This document shows positions 19,481 to 26,553 of a stretch of 41,005 nucleotides of DNA, in pieces. Position numbers and translations under genes: made by a program. Origin of the DNA: Planctomycetaceae bacterium (GTDB taxonomy: Bacteria > Planctomycetota > Planctomycetia > Planctomycetales > Planctomycetaceae). The stretch spans positions 1-41,005 of the forward strand of contig JANQRQ010000177.1 in assembly GCA_028284485.1 (NCBI GenBank), in the 5' to 3' direction. The notes below the pieces were generated by a model. That model searched no databases. It had not been told where the DNA came from and saw nothing but the letters and a program-made list of their open reading frames with translations. Each line of letters begins with the position of its first letter. Positions within the stretch are counted from its first letter, which is position 1.

Positions 19481-20398
19481 TCCTGATTCGAGTTTGCCAT
19501 TACCCGAACGCTGAAACACTGTCCGTCGAGAGCCATCGGTGTTGTGAGTGATTTGCAGTTCGTTGTACGATCCTGCGAACCGTGATGATTTCAATTCCAA
19601 GGGACTATCGGGCGACTGTCGAACGACCAATTGTTCCGGCCGAAGACAAAGATCGTCTTTTGACATCTGGCCGAGCCACTGACGCGCTTCCTGCGGAGTA
19701 AACCAGTTGGCCGGACCGAGAAACGCTGCCAATTCCCTCGTCGGCGGATGCCAGTACAGTTCGTCCACCGGCCCCTGGAATAAGAGCTGCCCTTCCTTCA
19801 AACAAATTGCGGAATCGGCGTTCATGAGTACAGTTTCGGGGGCATGGCTGGCAAACACGACTGACGTGCCGGTACTCGCACACCGATCGCGGATGGTTTG
19901 CCAATACGCACCTATGCGAGCGGGATCGACATGCACCAAAGGCTCATCCATCACCAAAACGGTTGCCTCGCTTGCGAGTGCACGTGCCACCGCTAACCGA
20001 GAACGCTCGCCCTGCGACATTTTTCCGGGCAATTCGTTGGCGTGATCGGTGAGGTCGAATTCCTGCAGCAGCTTCTCGAAGTCTGCCCGGATATCGCTCC
20101 GCCGGGGAGCAACGATTTCCAGATGCTCCAGAACGGTTTTATGGCCCCAGAGTCCCTCGTTTTGCGGAACCCAATAGATCGGTAATCGATTCGATGCGCT
20201 GTCAATTTCTCGTCGGATTTCTCCAGCGGAAGGCTGCTCGAACTGAGCCAACAGATTCAACAACGATGTTTTGCCGGCACCAGAGTAACCGATGACTGCG
20301 GTGATTCCCGAATCGATCTGCGCAGTGATGCCCTTTAGCCGATCTCGTCTCTCACCGGCTAGCGTGACCGATCTTAGAATCCACAACTTGCTGGTCAT
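18563..20398 (-). CDS. ABC importer ATPase fused in frame to an NHL-propeller lipoprotein
   Basis: 611 residues from the ATG at 20398, which overlaps the permease stop as ATGA; the open frame extending to 21595 is only a shadow of the permease. Residues 1-306 are a complete importer ATPase: Walker A G37-YSGAGKT-S, Q-loop Q79, signature M127SQGERSR, Walker B VLVMDEP (148-153), H185, and a TOBE-like end (LRPEQLVVRQSP). Residue 307 starts a full lipoprotein signal, MRIAIGTMLGLFLCFTLTGC. About 280 residues of NHL repeats follow, close to a six-bladed propeller (GRVLVYDAEGE, HYHRVVFFDDEG, HRVQRFRVDGE, NRIQVFSDTGQ, NRVSGFSLDGE, NRRIVELAL). No stop separates the parts. Either one polypeptide crosses the membrane, or the lipoprotein is made from an internal start, or a stop was lost by mutation or sequencing error. 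Confidence 0.8.
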   Translation of the reverse strand: MTSKLWILRSVTLAGERRDRLKGITAQIDSGITAVIGYSGAGKTSLLNLLAQFEQPSAGEIRREIDSASNRLPIYWVPQNEGLWGHKTVLEHLEIVAPRRSDIRADFEKLLQEFDLTDHANELPGKMSQGERSRLAVARALASEATVLVMDEPLVHVDPARIGAYWQTIRDRCASTGTSVVFASHAPETVLMNADSAICLKEGQLLFQGPVDELYWHPPTRELAAFLGPANWFTPQEARQWLGQMSKDDLCLRPEQLVVRQSPDSPLELKSSRFAGSYNELQITHNTDGSRRTVFQRSGNGKLESGMRIAIGTMLGLFLCFTLTGCSGESTDPALDVKDVRSWSIPPDGAVMPGPRGMTVGPSDELYVLDDAGRVLVYDAEGEKLREWWMPDYDVGKPEGVCVFQDGRIAVADTHYHRVVFFDDEGQVVELFGSEGSEPGQFKWPVDVVQDDSGDFYVCEYGGDHRVQRFRVDGEFVLEFGGFGTAPGEFQRPMGLVWHEGRLYVADAINNRIQVFSDTGQFEGIIGGTETTGDLFYPYDITQGPKGNLYVIEYGANRVSGFSLDGELLGRYGEFGSGPGQFSNPWGLTINSKSRILVGDTGNRRIVELAL

Positions 20399-21819
20399 TT
20401 GATGAACCAACGAATCAATGTCTGCCGAGATGCAACGACCATTCCCAAAACCAACGCTGGAACAGCGACGGTGATGCCAATCATGACCGACAGTACGGCG
20501 TTCCGGCCGTAATGTGTTTGAATATAAAGCTCGATCGGTGCGCTCCGAAATCCAGCCGGCGCCAGAATCGAGGTTGCGGTCAGATCGAGATAGGCCCAGA
20601 GAAACAACAAAAAAAGTGCCCACACATGTCCTCGGGCCACCGTTTGCCACCATAGCTCGCGGCCTTTTCCTCGCTGAGGCGAATCGGCAACTGCAAACAA
20701 CAGATTGGCCGAGTGTATCGAATCGCTGGGAAGGAGACGCGACGTGAGCAACAGCAATAACAATGCCCGGGGAGACATCCACAACACCAAGGCAGTCACC
20801 AACGGTACGGGGGAATTGTATAGCCAATTCAGACCGGCGGATTGAAATAGAAACAATAGTATCAAGCTTAACAACAGTATTCCCAAAAATCCGGGAAGAC
20901 AAAGTGCAATGGCGAAGCCGCGCCATCGATGACGATTCCAAAGCCATTGACAACCCACATACGTGATTGCCATTGCCGTGATTCCCACTAGCAAGCTGCC
21001 TGCGACACCGCGAACAAATGCCTCCCGCATCAAAGGCGCTCCGAATAACGATCGAATCCCAGTCGGGCCATCGCGCCCGACGATCCACATTGGGATGAGC
21101 CATAGCGCCATTACCGATAGCATGACCCAAAGGTTGAGTGCGACTCGCTGCGATTGAGTCGGTCGTGCATTGAATTCGGTGGCAGCAGTGAGTGGGCCAG
21201 CATGATGCAACGCGAAGTACCAAACGGGGATCAAGACCACGAGTTCGCAAGCGAGTGGCCATACCGCCGAAGCCAGCGAATTCGTCAGCATGAGTCCGCT
21301 GGCTTGCGCGTCGAATAGCCAGACCGTCCACGATGTCGCCCCGAACAGCGATGCCATTTCGAATTCTTGAAAGCTGAGCAGAAAGACGATCGCGAAAATC
21401 GGCAGCGTTCCGGTCGCCCCCCTCCGAAGCCACATTGCCGCGAGCCCCAATGCATGACGTCCGCGCGCATCGTCCGGCCGTTTGGCCAGGCGGTAGCAAT
21501 GAATCGCTTCCCGACTGACACTCGGTGATGGGGCTACCAATGCCATCAACGTCCCAGCGGGAATCCATCGGAATGCAACCAGCAGCGAATACCACAGCTC
21601 TTTCCAGACTGGATGTTGGATGAGTGAAAGTGAAAAACTCGAGTAGGCGTATCCCGTAAGGATTTCAGGACACAACAGCGGTGAAAGAAACCCCAGCCAG
21701 ACGAGGCGACTCCCCCCGCGTGAAAGGATCGACGCAAAACGTGTGCAAATCGCGACAGCGAGAATCGAAATTGCGAGACTTCGTAAACATGTCCAACCAC
21801 ACGCCTCAACGAGGCTCAT
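20395..21819 (-). CDS. ABC importer permease, two-lobed Fe(III)/FbpB type
   Basis: 474 residues from the ATG at 21819, which overlaps the binding-protein stop as ATGA; an in-frame start at 21852 would overlap more. About twelve hydrophobic segments fall in two halves, as in FbpB/CysTW-like permeases that carry both membrane domains in one chain. The first half has its cytoplasmic loop near FSLSLIQHPVWKE and REAIHCYRLAKRPDDA. The second half has ARGHVWALFLLFLWAYLDLTATSILAPAGF, then TTAVLS-like residues toward the end; the EAA coupling loops are poorly conserved. It partners with the binding protein and ATPase on either side. Confidence 0.82.
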   Translation of the reverse strand: MSLVEACGWTCLRSLAISILAVAICTRFASILSRGGSRLVWLGFLSPLLCPEILTGYAYSSFSLSLIQHPVWKELWYSLLVAFRWIPAGTLMALVAPSPSVSREAIHCYRLAKRPDDARGRHALGLAAMWLRRGATGTLPIFAIVFLLSFQEFEMASLFGATSWTVWLFDAQASGLMLTNSLASAVWPLACELVVLIPVWYFALHHAGPLTAATEFNARPTQSQRVALNLWVMLSVMALWLIPMWIVGRDGPTGIRSLFGAPLMREAFVRGVAGSLLVGITAMAITYVGCQWLWNRHRWRGFAIALCLPGFLGILLLSLILLFLFQSAGLNWLYNSPVPLVTALVLWMSPRALLLLLLTSRLLPSDSIHSANLLFAVADSPQRGKGRELWWQTVARGHVWALFLLFLWAYLDLTATSILAPAGFRSAPIELYIQTHYGRNAVLSVMIGITVAVPALVLGMVVASRQTLIRWFIK

Positions 21820-22859
21820 CGAAGATACTCCGATTCCAACCACTTGAGGCAATCTTGGCGCGAGCCCCCGAGTAACGTCACATCATAGGCTGACTGGGCC
21901 CAATCACTCAGTTGTCGCACGTCGGGTGATAATAATTGTGGATCAACGGGGCCGAGCGGAATCTGACGCGAAACAGATGCCGCCAGTTCCAACTCGACTT
22001 GTTCGGATAACAGGTAATCAACCAAACGCTGCGCCTGATTCAGCTTATTGGTTCCTCGAATGATCGCGACGCTATTCGGTAGACAAATCGTGGTACCATC
22101 CTCCAAACGAATCGGAAGTGCCGCGACAGGCAGACCGTCATCTCGCGCAACAAAGAAATCATCCGTGTCGGTCCAACCGAAATGGCACACTCCTTCCGCA
22201 ACGAGGTTTTTCACGACCGCATTGCCAGGAACCTCGCGCACACCTCGTGAGCGTGTGTCGTGGTGCCATTGCTCGAGCGCCTCTCCGCCCCACAAATGCC
22301 AAAGCAGGCTGTAGTGGGATAGCGTCGTACCAAAAAGGGGCTTGGCGATCGCCATTCGGGAAAGGTCGCCGGCTAAAGCATCTTGCAGCGACTGTTCGTC
22401 AGCCGACATAACATTGGTGTTGACGATATAAACGCGCATGCGGGCTGCAAAACCGGTCCACGTTCCATCGGGATCCTTAAATCGTGAAGGAATTCGCTCG
22501 TATCCTGGGCCACGATACTCCGCCAACACATTCTCATCCTTCAGTGCCATCGTTCCCAGCACTTGGTTATTCCAAAAGACGTCGCAGCGAGGGTGGTCTT
22601 TTTCCGCGATCAGCAGATTGACCAAACCCAACGACTTCGTGGCTTCGGTATCGTGGCGGACGACAATGGGAATACCGGTTTCGGCCTCGAATCGTCGCAA
22701 GATGGGCTCCGAAAAGGCCGAATCGTGCGCACAATACACGACCAAGGAGTCTTCGGAACCGGTGACGGTATCGTTAAGAAAGAAGATGCCCCATCCGGTG
22801 GCGATGAGTACGAACACGATGACAACCACCGTTGTCGGCGGATTACTGTGCGGATTCAT
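21816..22859 (-). CDS. ABC importer substrate-binding protein, Fe(III)-type
   Basis: 347 residues from the ATG at 22859; an in-frame upstream start at 22913 would run 71 bases into the previous gene. An N-terminal hydrophobic segment (about 9-28) lacks a lipobox, so the protein is probably tethered by an uncleaved anchor. SLVVYCAHDSAFSEPILRRFEAETGI is the opening of type-1/6 binding proteins of the Fbp/FutA and related groups. AIAKPLFGTT, FGWTDTDDFF and PNSVAIIRGTNKLNQAQRLVDYLLS match the rest of the family. Iron is the usual annotation, but related proteins bind phosphonates, thiamine or sulfate, so the substrate is open. It overlaps the upstream gene by 17 bases. Confidence 0.85.
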   Translation of the reverse strand: MNPHSNPPTTVVVIVFVLIATGWGIFFLNDTVTGSEDSLVVYCAHDSAFSEPILRRFEAETGIPIVVRHDTEATKSLGLVNLLIAEKDHPRCDVFWNNQVLGTMALKDENVLAEYRGPGYERIPSRFKDPDGTWTGFAARMRVYIVNTNVMSADEQSLQDALAGDLSRMAIAKPLFGTTLSHYSLLWHLWGGEALEQWHHDTRSRGVREVPGNAVVKNLVAEGVCHFGWTDTDDFFVARDDGLPVAALPIRLEDGTTICLPNSVAIIRGTNKLNQAQRLVDYLLSEQVELELAASVSRQIPLGPVDPQLLSPDVRQLSDWAQSAYDVTLLGGSRQDCLKWLESEYLR

Positions 22860-24462
22860 CGGGTTCTTCGCGCGTTGACGATTCCATGTTGTCGAAGTAC
22901 TGGCGAATGCCATCGTGGTATCCCGGTGGGATCTGCTCCTGAAGGATCGCTTCGCTGACGCCCTGGCGAACGTTTTGAATCAGATTTGAGTATTCCTTTT
23001 TGGCATCGCCAGTATCGCTAAGTCCTTTAGTCTTTAACGACAGTAAGACTTTGCCCGCGTTGAGCGCCGTTTTGGTATGTTCGCTTTGAAAATCGGTTTC
23101 GACCGAATCGTCTTCTTCGACCGTTGCTCCACCTCCACCGTCTTCGCCGCCGGTCCCCTCCCCTTCGCCTTCGTATCCACCAAGCTCGGCGAACAATTCT
23201 GCGTAGTCAGCCATCGAAACGCAGTTTTCGCACTGCTCCCCGTCCAACTGGTCCTGGTCGTTGGCTCGCTTTGCCAATTGAATTGTCTTCAGAGCTTCTT
23301 CCAGCGCTTGTAGGTCTTTGGCCGTTTGCGAGATCTCCTTGAGCTCCAATTGCGCTAACTCCAGCGATTCCTCGAGCCCTTTCAGCGACTCTTGAGAGAG
23401 TTCGCTCAGCTTCGACATGCCGAGTTGTTTCTTGGCACGTTCGAGTGCCGCGGCCAAAGGTTTGGAATTGACGCGATCCTTGGCGAACTCTTCGAGGTCG
23501 CTTAACTTTTGATTTACCTTTTGAGCGAGTTCGGCGCGTTTGACGGGATCGGTCGTTTTCAGCATTTCGCGCAAGTCTTCCTGCAATTCGCTGAACTCCT
23601 TTTCCAAACCCTTTGTGCCCCCCTCCTGCAATTCGCGAGTCCATTGGTCAAGTTTCGATTTGCTGGCGCCCCCAAACCGCTGCATGGAGGGTGACTTGCT
23701 CAGCAATTCCTTTAACTGTTCGGCATTACGCTGTCGCCAGAGTGCGCCCATTGATTTCTGCCGCGATGCGAGCGCTTGAAAATTGGACTTCTTGGCCTGC
23801 GGTTTCATTTTGCGAAAGGCGCTTTTCAAATCTTCGACGGCCTTCTTGACTTCGGGAGATTCTTCACCCCCGCTGTCGTCCTTTTGAAGCTGAGCGGTAC
23901 GAGCCTGCGTGGCCTTACGGCTCGTTTGCAAATCTTCTTTCATGGCTGCTGCTTCCTCGGCAGCCTCAACGCGACCGAAGGGGTCCAATTGCGGAACGAA
24001 TTGAACCCCGATCCAAATCGCCAACATCGCAATCGCAACATCAGCAAACCGGCGACCGACACCAAAGGGAACGACATCCGCCGGTTCAACTTTCGGTGCC
24101 GCCTCTTCGGCATCATGCGCAACCAGTGACTGGTAGCTGCCGGCAGATTTTTCCAACAGCGCGACCGTCAAGAAAAGGTCTTTACTGCCTGACTGTTTAT
24201 CGATCGTTCGGGCCGCGTCAACAAGCGTCGGCCTACGATGCAAGATGGCAGCGAGAAACACGGCGACCAAGGGAATGAAACCGATCGTCGTGGGAGTCAG
24301 TTCGACCGAGAACAACCCCGAAAGTCGACTCGCTAACAATACAACTGCGTACAAACAACACAACGCCAGTATCAGCAGGTACAATCGCCGAAAGAACGAC
24401 AACGCCTGCAAACGGCGGGCGACGCGATGTAGTAACTGAACCGATTCTGGAAGATTGAGCAT
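22843..24462 (-). CDS. coiled-coil membrane protein, first gene of the operon
   Basis: 539 residues from the ATG at 24462, chosen because GAGGCGGAA precedes it. In-frame ATG 24501 and GTG 24510 would add 13 or 16 polar residues and lie against a hairpin. Membrane segments are at about 27-47, 56-74 and 140-157. Residues 165-420 are almost entirely Lys/Glu/Leu-rich heptads, a long coiled coil. A motif CENC and a Gly/Glu linker near 440-470 (GEGEGTGGEDGGGG) precede a helical tail. The layout resembles DUF4175-like proteins found in MoxR/VWA clusters, though I cannot confirm membership. The long rod facing one side of the membrane suggests a scaffold. Confidence 0.8.
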   Translation of the reverse strand: MLNLPESVQLLHRVARRLQALSFFRRLYLLILALCCLYAVVLLASRLSGLFSVELTPTTIGFIPLVAVFLAAILHRRPTLVDAARTIDKQSGSKDLFLTVALLEKSAGSYQSLVAHDAEEAAPKVEPADVVPFGVGRRFADVAIAMLAIWIGVQFVPQLDPFGRVEAAEEAAAMKEDLQTSRKATQARTAQLQKDDSGGEESPEVKKAVEDLKSAFRKMKPQAKKSNFQALASRQKSMGALWRQRNAEQLKELLSKSPSMQRFGGASKSKLDQWTRELQEGGTKGLEKEFSELQEDLREMLKTTDPVKRAELAQKVNQKLSDLEEFAKDRVNSKPLAAALERAKKQLGMSKLSELSQESLKGLEESLELAQLELKEISQTAKDLQALEEALKTIQLAKRANDQDQLDGEQCENCVSMADYAELFAELGGYEGEGEGTGGEDGGGGATVEEDDSVETDFQSEHTKTALNAGKVLLSLKTKGLSDTGDAKKEYSNLIQNVRQGVSEAILQEQIPPGYHDGIRQYFDNMESSTREEPDESAQ

Positions 24463-24509
24463 GAGTTCCGCCTCATTCCGAGATGATGCACATGGATTCA
24501 TGGATCGCA

Positions 24510-24526
24510 CCGAGCGTCCCGCTCGG
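24510..24526 (-). promoter_or_regulatory. leader hairpin before the long operon
   Basis: A perfect seven-base inverted repeat, CCGAGCG / CGCTCGG, with a three-base loop. It falls between the candidate promoter and the first gene, just upstream of the alternative ATG at 24501. There is no T-run, so it is not a classic terminator. It could affect ribosome access or transcript stability. Confidence 0.45.
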
Positions 24527-24578
24527 CTGATGAAGCTCGAATCTTAATCTCGCTCCATGAACCATGTCAGTCATCTGA

Positions 24579-24607
24579 ATTATAGGAGTCGGTTAAACAC
24601 CTGTTTT
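24579..24607 (-). promoter_or_regulatory. candidate sigma-70 promoter of the long operon, with overlapping dyad
   Basis: On the minus strand TATAAT (24584-24579) is a perfect -10. Seventeen bases upstream is AAAACA (24607-24602), a half-match to TTGACA. The -35 lies inside a dyad, CTGTTT / AAACAG (24601-24617), which could be an operator; it is also near the end of the EF-hand gene and might be a weak terminator stem. The predicted start is about 110 bases before the ATG at 24462. Confidence 0.45.
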
Positions 24608-24636
24608 GTTTAAACAGCCAAGAATAATGCAATTTG

Positions 24637-26367
24637 TTACTGTTTGTTTTCTGCCGGACTGCTTGCCGTTGGCTTACTGTCCGCTGTTTTTGCCTCGTCG
24701 AGGCTTAAGAGTTGATCTCCATCGGTATCGATCTTTTTGAATACGGCAATCGGCCCCAAAAACTCTCGCCGCGAAACGTCTCCGTCGCGATTTCGATCCA
24801 TTTTGCGAAACCATTCCGGTCCCGAGAGGGCGTTGGTATTCGGAATGACCTGAGAAGACATTTCGGCCGGTGCCATCATGCCGCGGTCGTCGATAAACAA
24901 TCGCGGTTTCCCCAATTCAAAATCGATGCTATAGCTACCGGCGATTTCCGGTGGTGCTAACTCCGAATCGCCGTCACGATCGTGGGATTCCAGACGGCTC
25001 CAAGCCGCGGAAAGTTCACGGGGGGCCAGCCGACCATCGCTGTCGGCATCGATCAGTTCGAACAATGTCTCTCCCTTTCGACCAATTGTGACATTCAAGC
25101 GACTTCGACTCGCACGCGCTTCCTGATTCACGTATTCGATCAGCTCGTTTCGAACGACCATACCGTCGCCATCGCGGTCCACCATTTGAAACGTCGTGTC
25201 GGGAACACCAACAGCGGGGAATTCTTCCATGGTCAAGTAGCCATTCTTATCGCCATCCGATGTGAGAAATTTCAACATGTAGAACTGGCGATTGTCGAAT
25301 GTGTTGCCCGGTCGTGATTTGACGACTGCTTCGAAATCAATTCCATCGAGTCGAAACTTCAGCCGTTTACTGTCGACTTGCTCGAAGTCGGTCACTCGAT
25401 TCGATAGCGGCTTTGTCATGGAGATTTTCGGCCGACGCGTAATCGGATTGGGGATCTGGACAGCAATCTTCAGATCGACCGGCGGATCCCCAAGCAGTTC
25501 GACAAGTTCGCTGTGATCAAGCGCCCCATTCCGATCGCGATCGAAATGCGTCATATCTTGGTCGGATAGACCGATCTGCGAGGCAGTCAATCCAACCCCC
25601 TGCTCATCGGAGCGTGAACCATACCGCAGCAATAATTGTTTGGCCAGCTCATCAAACGAACGTTGGTCATTGACCGTTTTTAAGGGCAATTCATCCCTTT
25701 GGTCACGTGCGGCCGATGCCCGCCGGGACACATCCGTTAACGTGGCAAACGGCGTCAGCTCCTCGATGCTGAACAACTCGTCGTCGTCCAAATCGCGTTT
25801 TCGCAATGTCTCCGGTGTCGCCGCAAACTCTGCTGGCGATAACCGCTCATTTCGGTCAAGGTCCAACCGGCGAAACAGATTGGCGGCCCGAGCTTCCCGA
25901 GAGGAATCCCATTGAATGTGAAACGGATCACCCATGACATTTCGAATGTATCCTTCCAACTCGTCACGTGTGATCAATCCGTCCTGAGAGATCTTACGGA
26001 TCAGCCCTAAATCGATGGCCTCCGCTTGCTGAATCGATTGGAGCTGCCCCGGCGAAGGGATGTGCCGAGACTCCGCCTCGTCGAGCGAGCCATCCGCATC
26101 CGTATCAAGTTCGGAGAACATTTGGTCGAGTTGCTCGGCGTGTTGCTTACGAAATCCCTTTCCGTTGACGTCGATTGTCATGCGGACGAACAGCGGTCCG
26201 GTGGGCCCCAAAAACACCAAATCTTGGGCGTTCGGGCTCGCCGCAGAACGAGCGTGATTTGCCCTGGAACCAGGCGCATCAGCCGCCGCAAAAGGCCCAA
26301 CGCAAATTGTGATGGCCCCCATCAGAACAAGGACGCCGGCGACAGTTGAATATCGCAAGAAGTTCAC
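24637..26367 (-). CDS. secreted EF-hand repeat protein
   Basis: About 576 residues if translation starts at the GTG at 26367, just before a signal-like segment (YSTVAGVLVLMGAITICVGPFAAADA). The frame is open to 26541, but the added residues have no domain character and would bury the signal. Roughly ten EF-hand calcium loops can be seen, for example DTDADGSLDEAE, DLDRNERLSPAEF, DRDRNGALDHSEL, DGDKNGYLTMEEF, DRDGDGMVVRNEL, DADSDGRLAPREL and DRNRDGDVSRREF. Several have full Asp/Asn/Glu ligands, so calcium binding is likely. The protein should be periplasmic or external. Multi-EF-hand secreted proteins are common in planctomycetes; the partner is unknown. The start codon is the least certain part. 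Confidence 0.85.
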   Translation of the reverse strand: MNFLRYSTVAGVLVLMGAITICVGPFAAADAPGSRANHARSAASPNAQDLVFLGPTGPLFVRMTIDVNGKGFRKQHAEQLDQMFSELDTDADGSLDEAESRHIPSPGQLQSIQQAEAIDLGLIRKISQDGLITRDELEGYIRNVMGDPFHIQWDSSREARAANLFRRLDLDRNERLSPAEFAATPETLRKRDLDDDELFSIEELTPFATLTDVSRRASAARDQRDELPLKTVNDQRSFDELAKQLLLRYGSRSDEQGVGLTASQIGLSDQDMTHFDRDRNGALDHSELVELLGDPPVDLKIAVQIPNPITRRPKISMTKPLSNRVTDFEQVDSKRLKFRLDGIDFEAVVKSRPGNTFDNRQFYMLKFLTSDGDKNGYLTMEEFPAVGVPDTTFQMVDRDGDGMVVRNELIEYVNQEARASRSRLNVTIGRKGETLFELIDADSDGRLAPRELSAAWSRLESHDRDGDSELAPPEIAGSYSIDFELGKPRLFIDDRGMMAPAEMSSQVIPNTNALSGPEWFRKMDRNRDGDVSRREFLGPIAVFKKIDTDGDQLLSLDEAKTADSKPTASSPAENKQ

Positions 26368-26404
26368 CCCGCGCAGTTCTATCGATACCTCAGACAGGAT
26401 GCAT

Positions 26405-26459
26405 AAGACATTCTGTCTTGATCTTTCGACAAGGTACCATTCTGGCTTCGGAATATCAA
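26405..26459 (-). promoter_or_regulatory. possible promoter and dyad before the EF-hand gene
   Basis: On the minus strand TTGATA (26459-26454) and TACCTT (26436-26431) are 17 bases apart, a five-of-six -35 with a weak -10. Downstream, AAGACA / TGTCTT (26405-26419) is a perfect six-base dyad with a three-base centre. Plausible but weak evidence. Confidence 0.25.
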
Positions 26460-26553
26460 TAGATTTTCCGGTTTTGGGCGGCGAACGTCGCGATGATACG
26501 TTTGGCGGAACAACAGTCCGCCACCTGCATGGGTCGAACAACGCGGTTCGCGT

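Noticed and set aside
20399..21595. Extension of the ATPase/NHL frame upstream to 21595, giving about 1010 residues
   Set aside because: The added 399 residues are the antiphase of the permease gene, Arg/Ser/Gly-rich and domain-free. The ATG at 20398 overlaps the permease stop and starts the ABC domain.
24601..24617. CTGTTT/AAACAG as the terminator of the EF-hand gene
   Set aside because: The stem is only six AT-rich pairs and no T-run follows on the minus strand; it is better listed as a dyad over the promoter.
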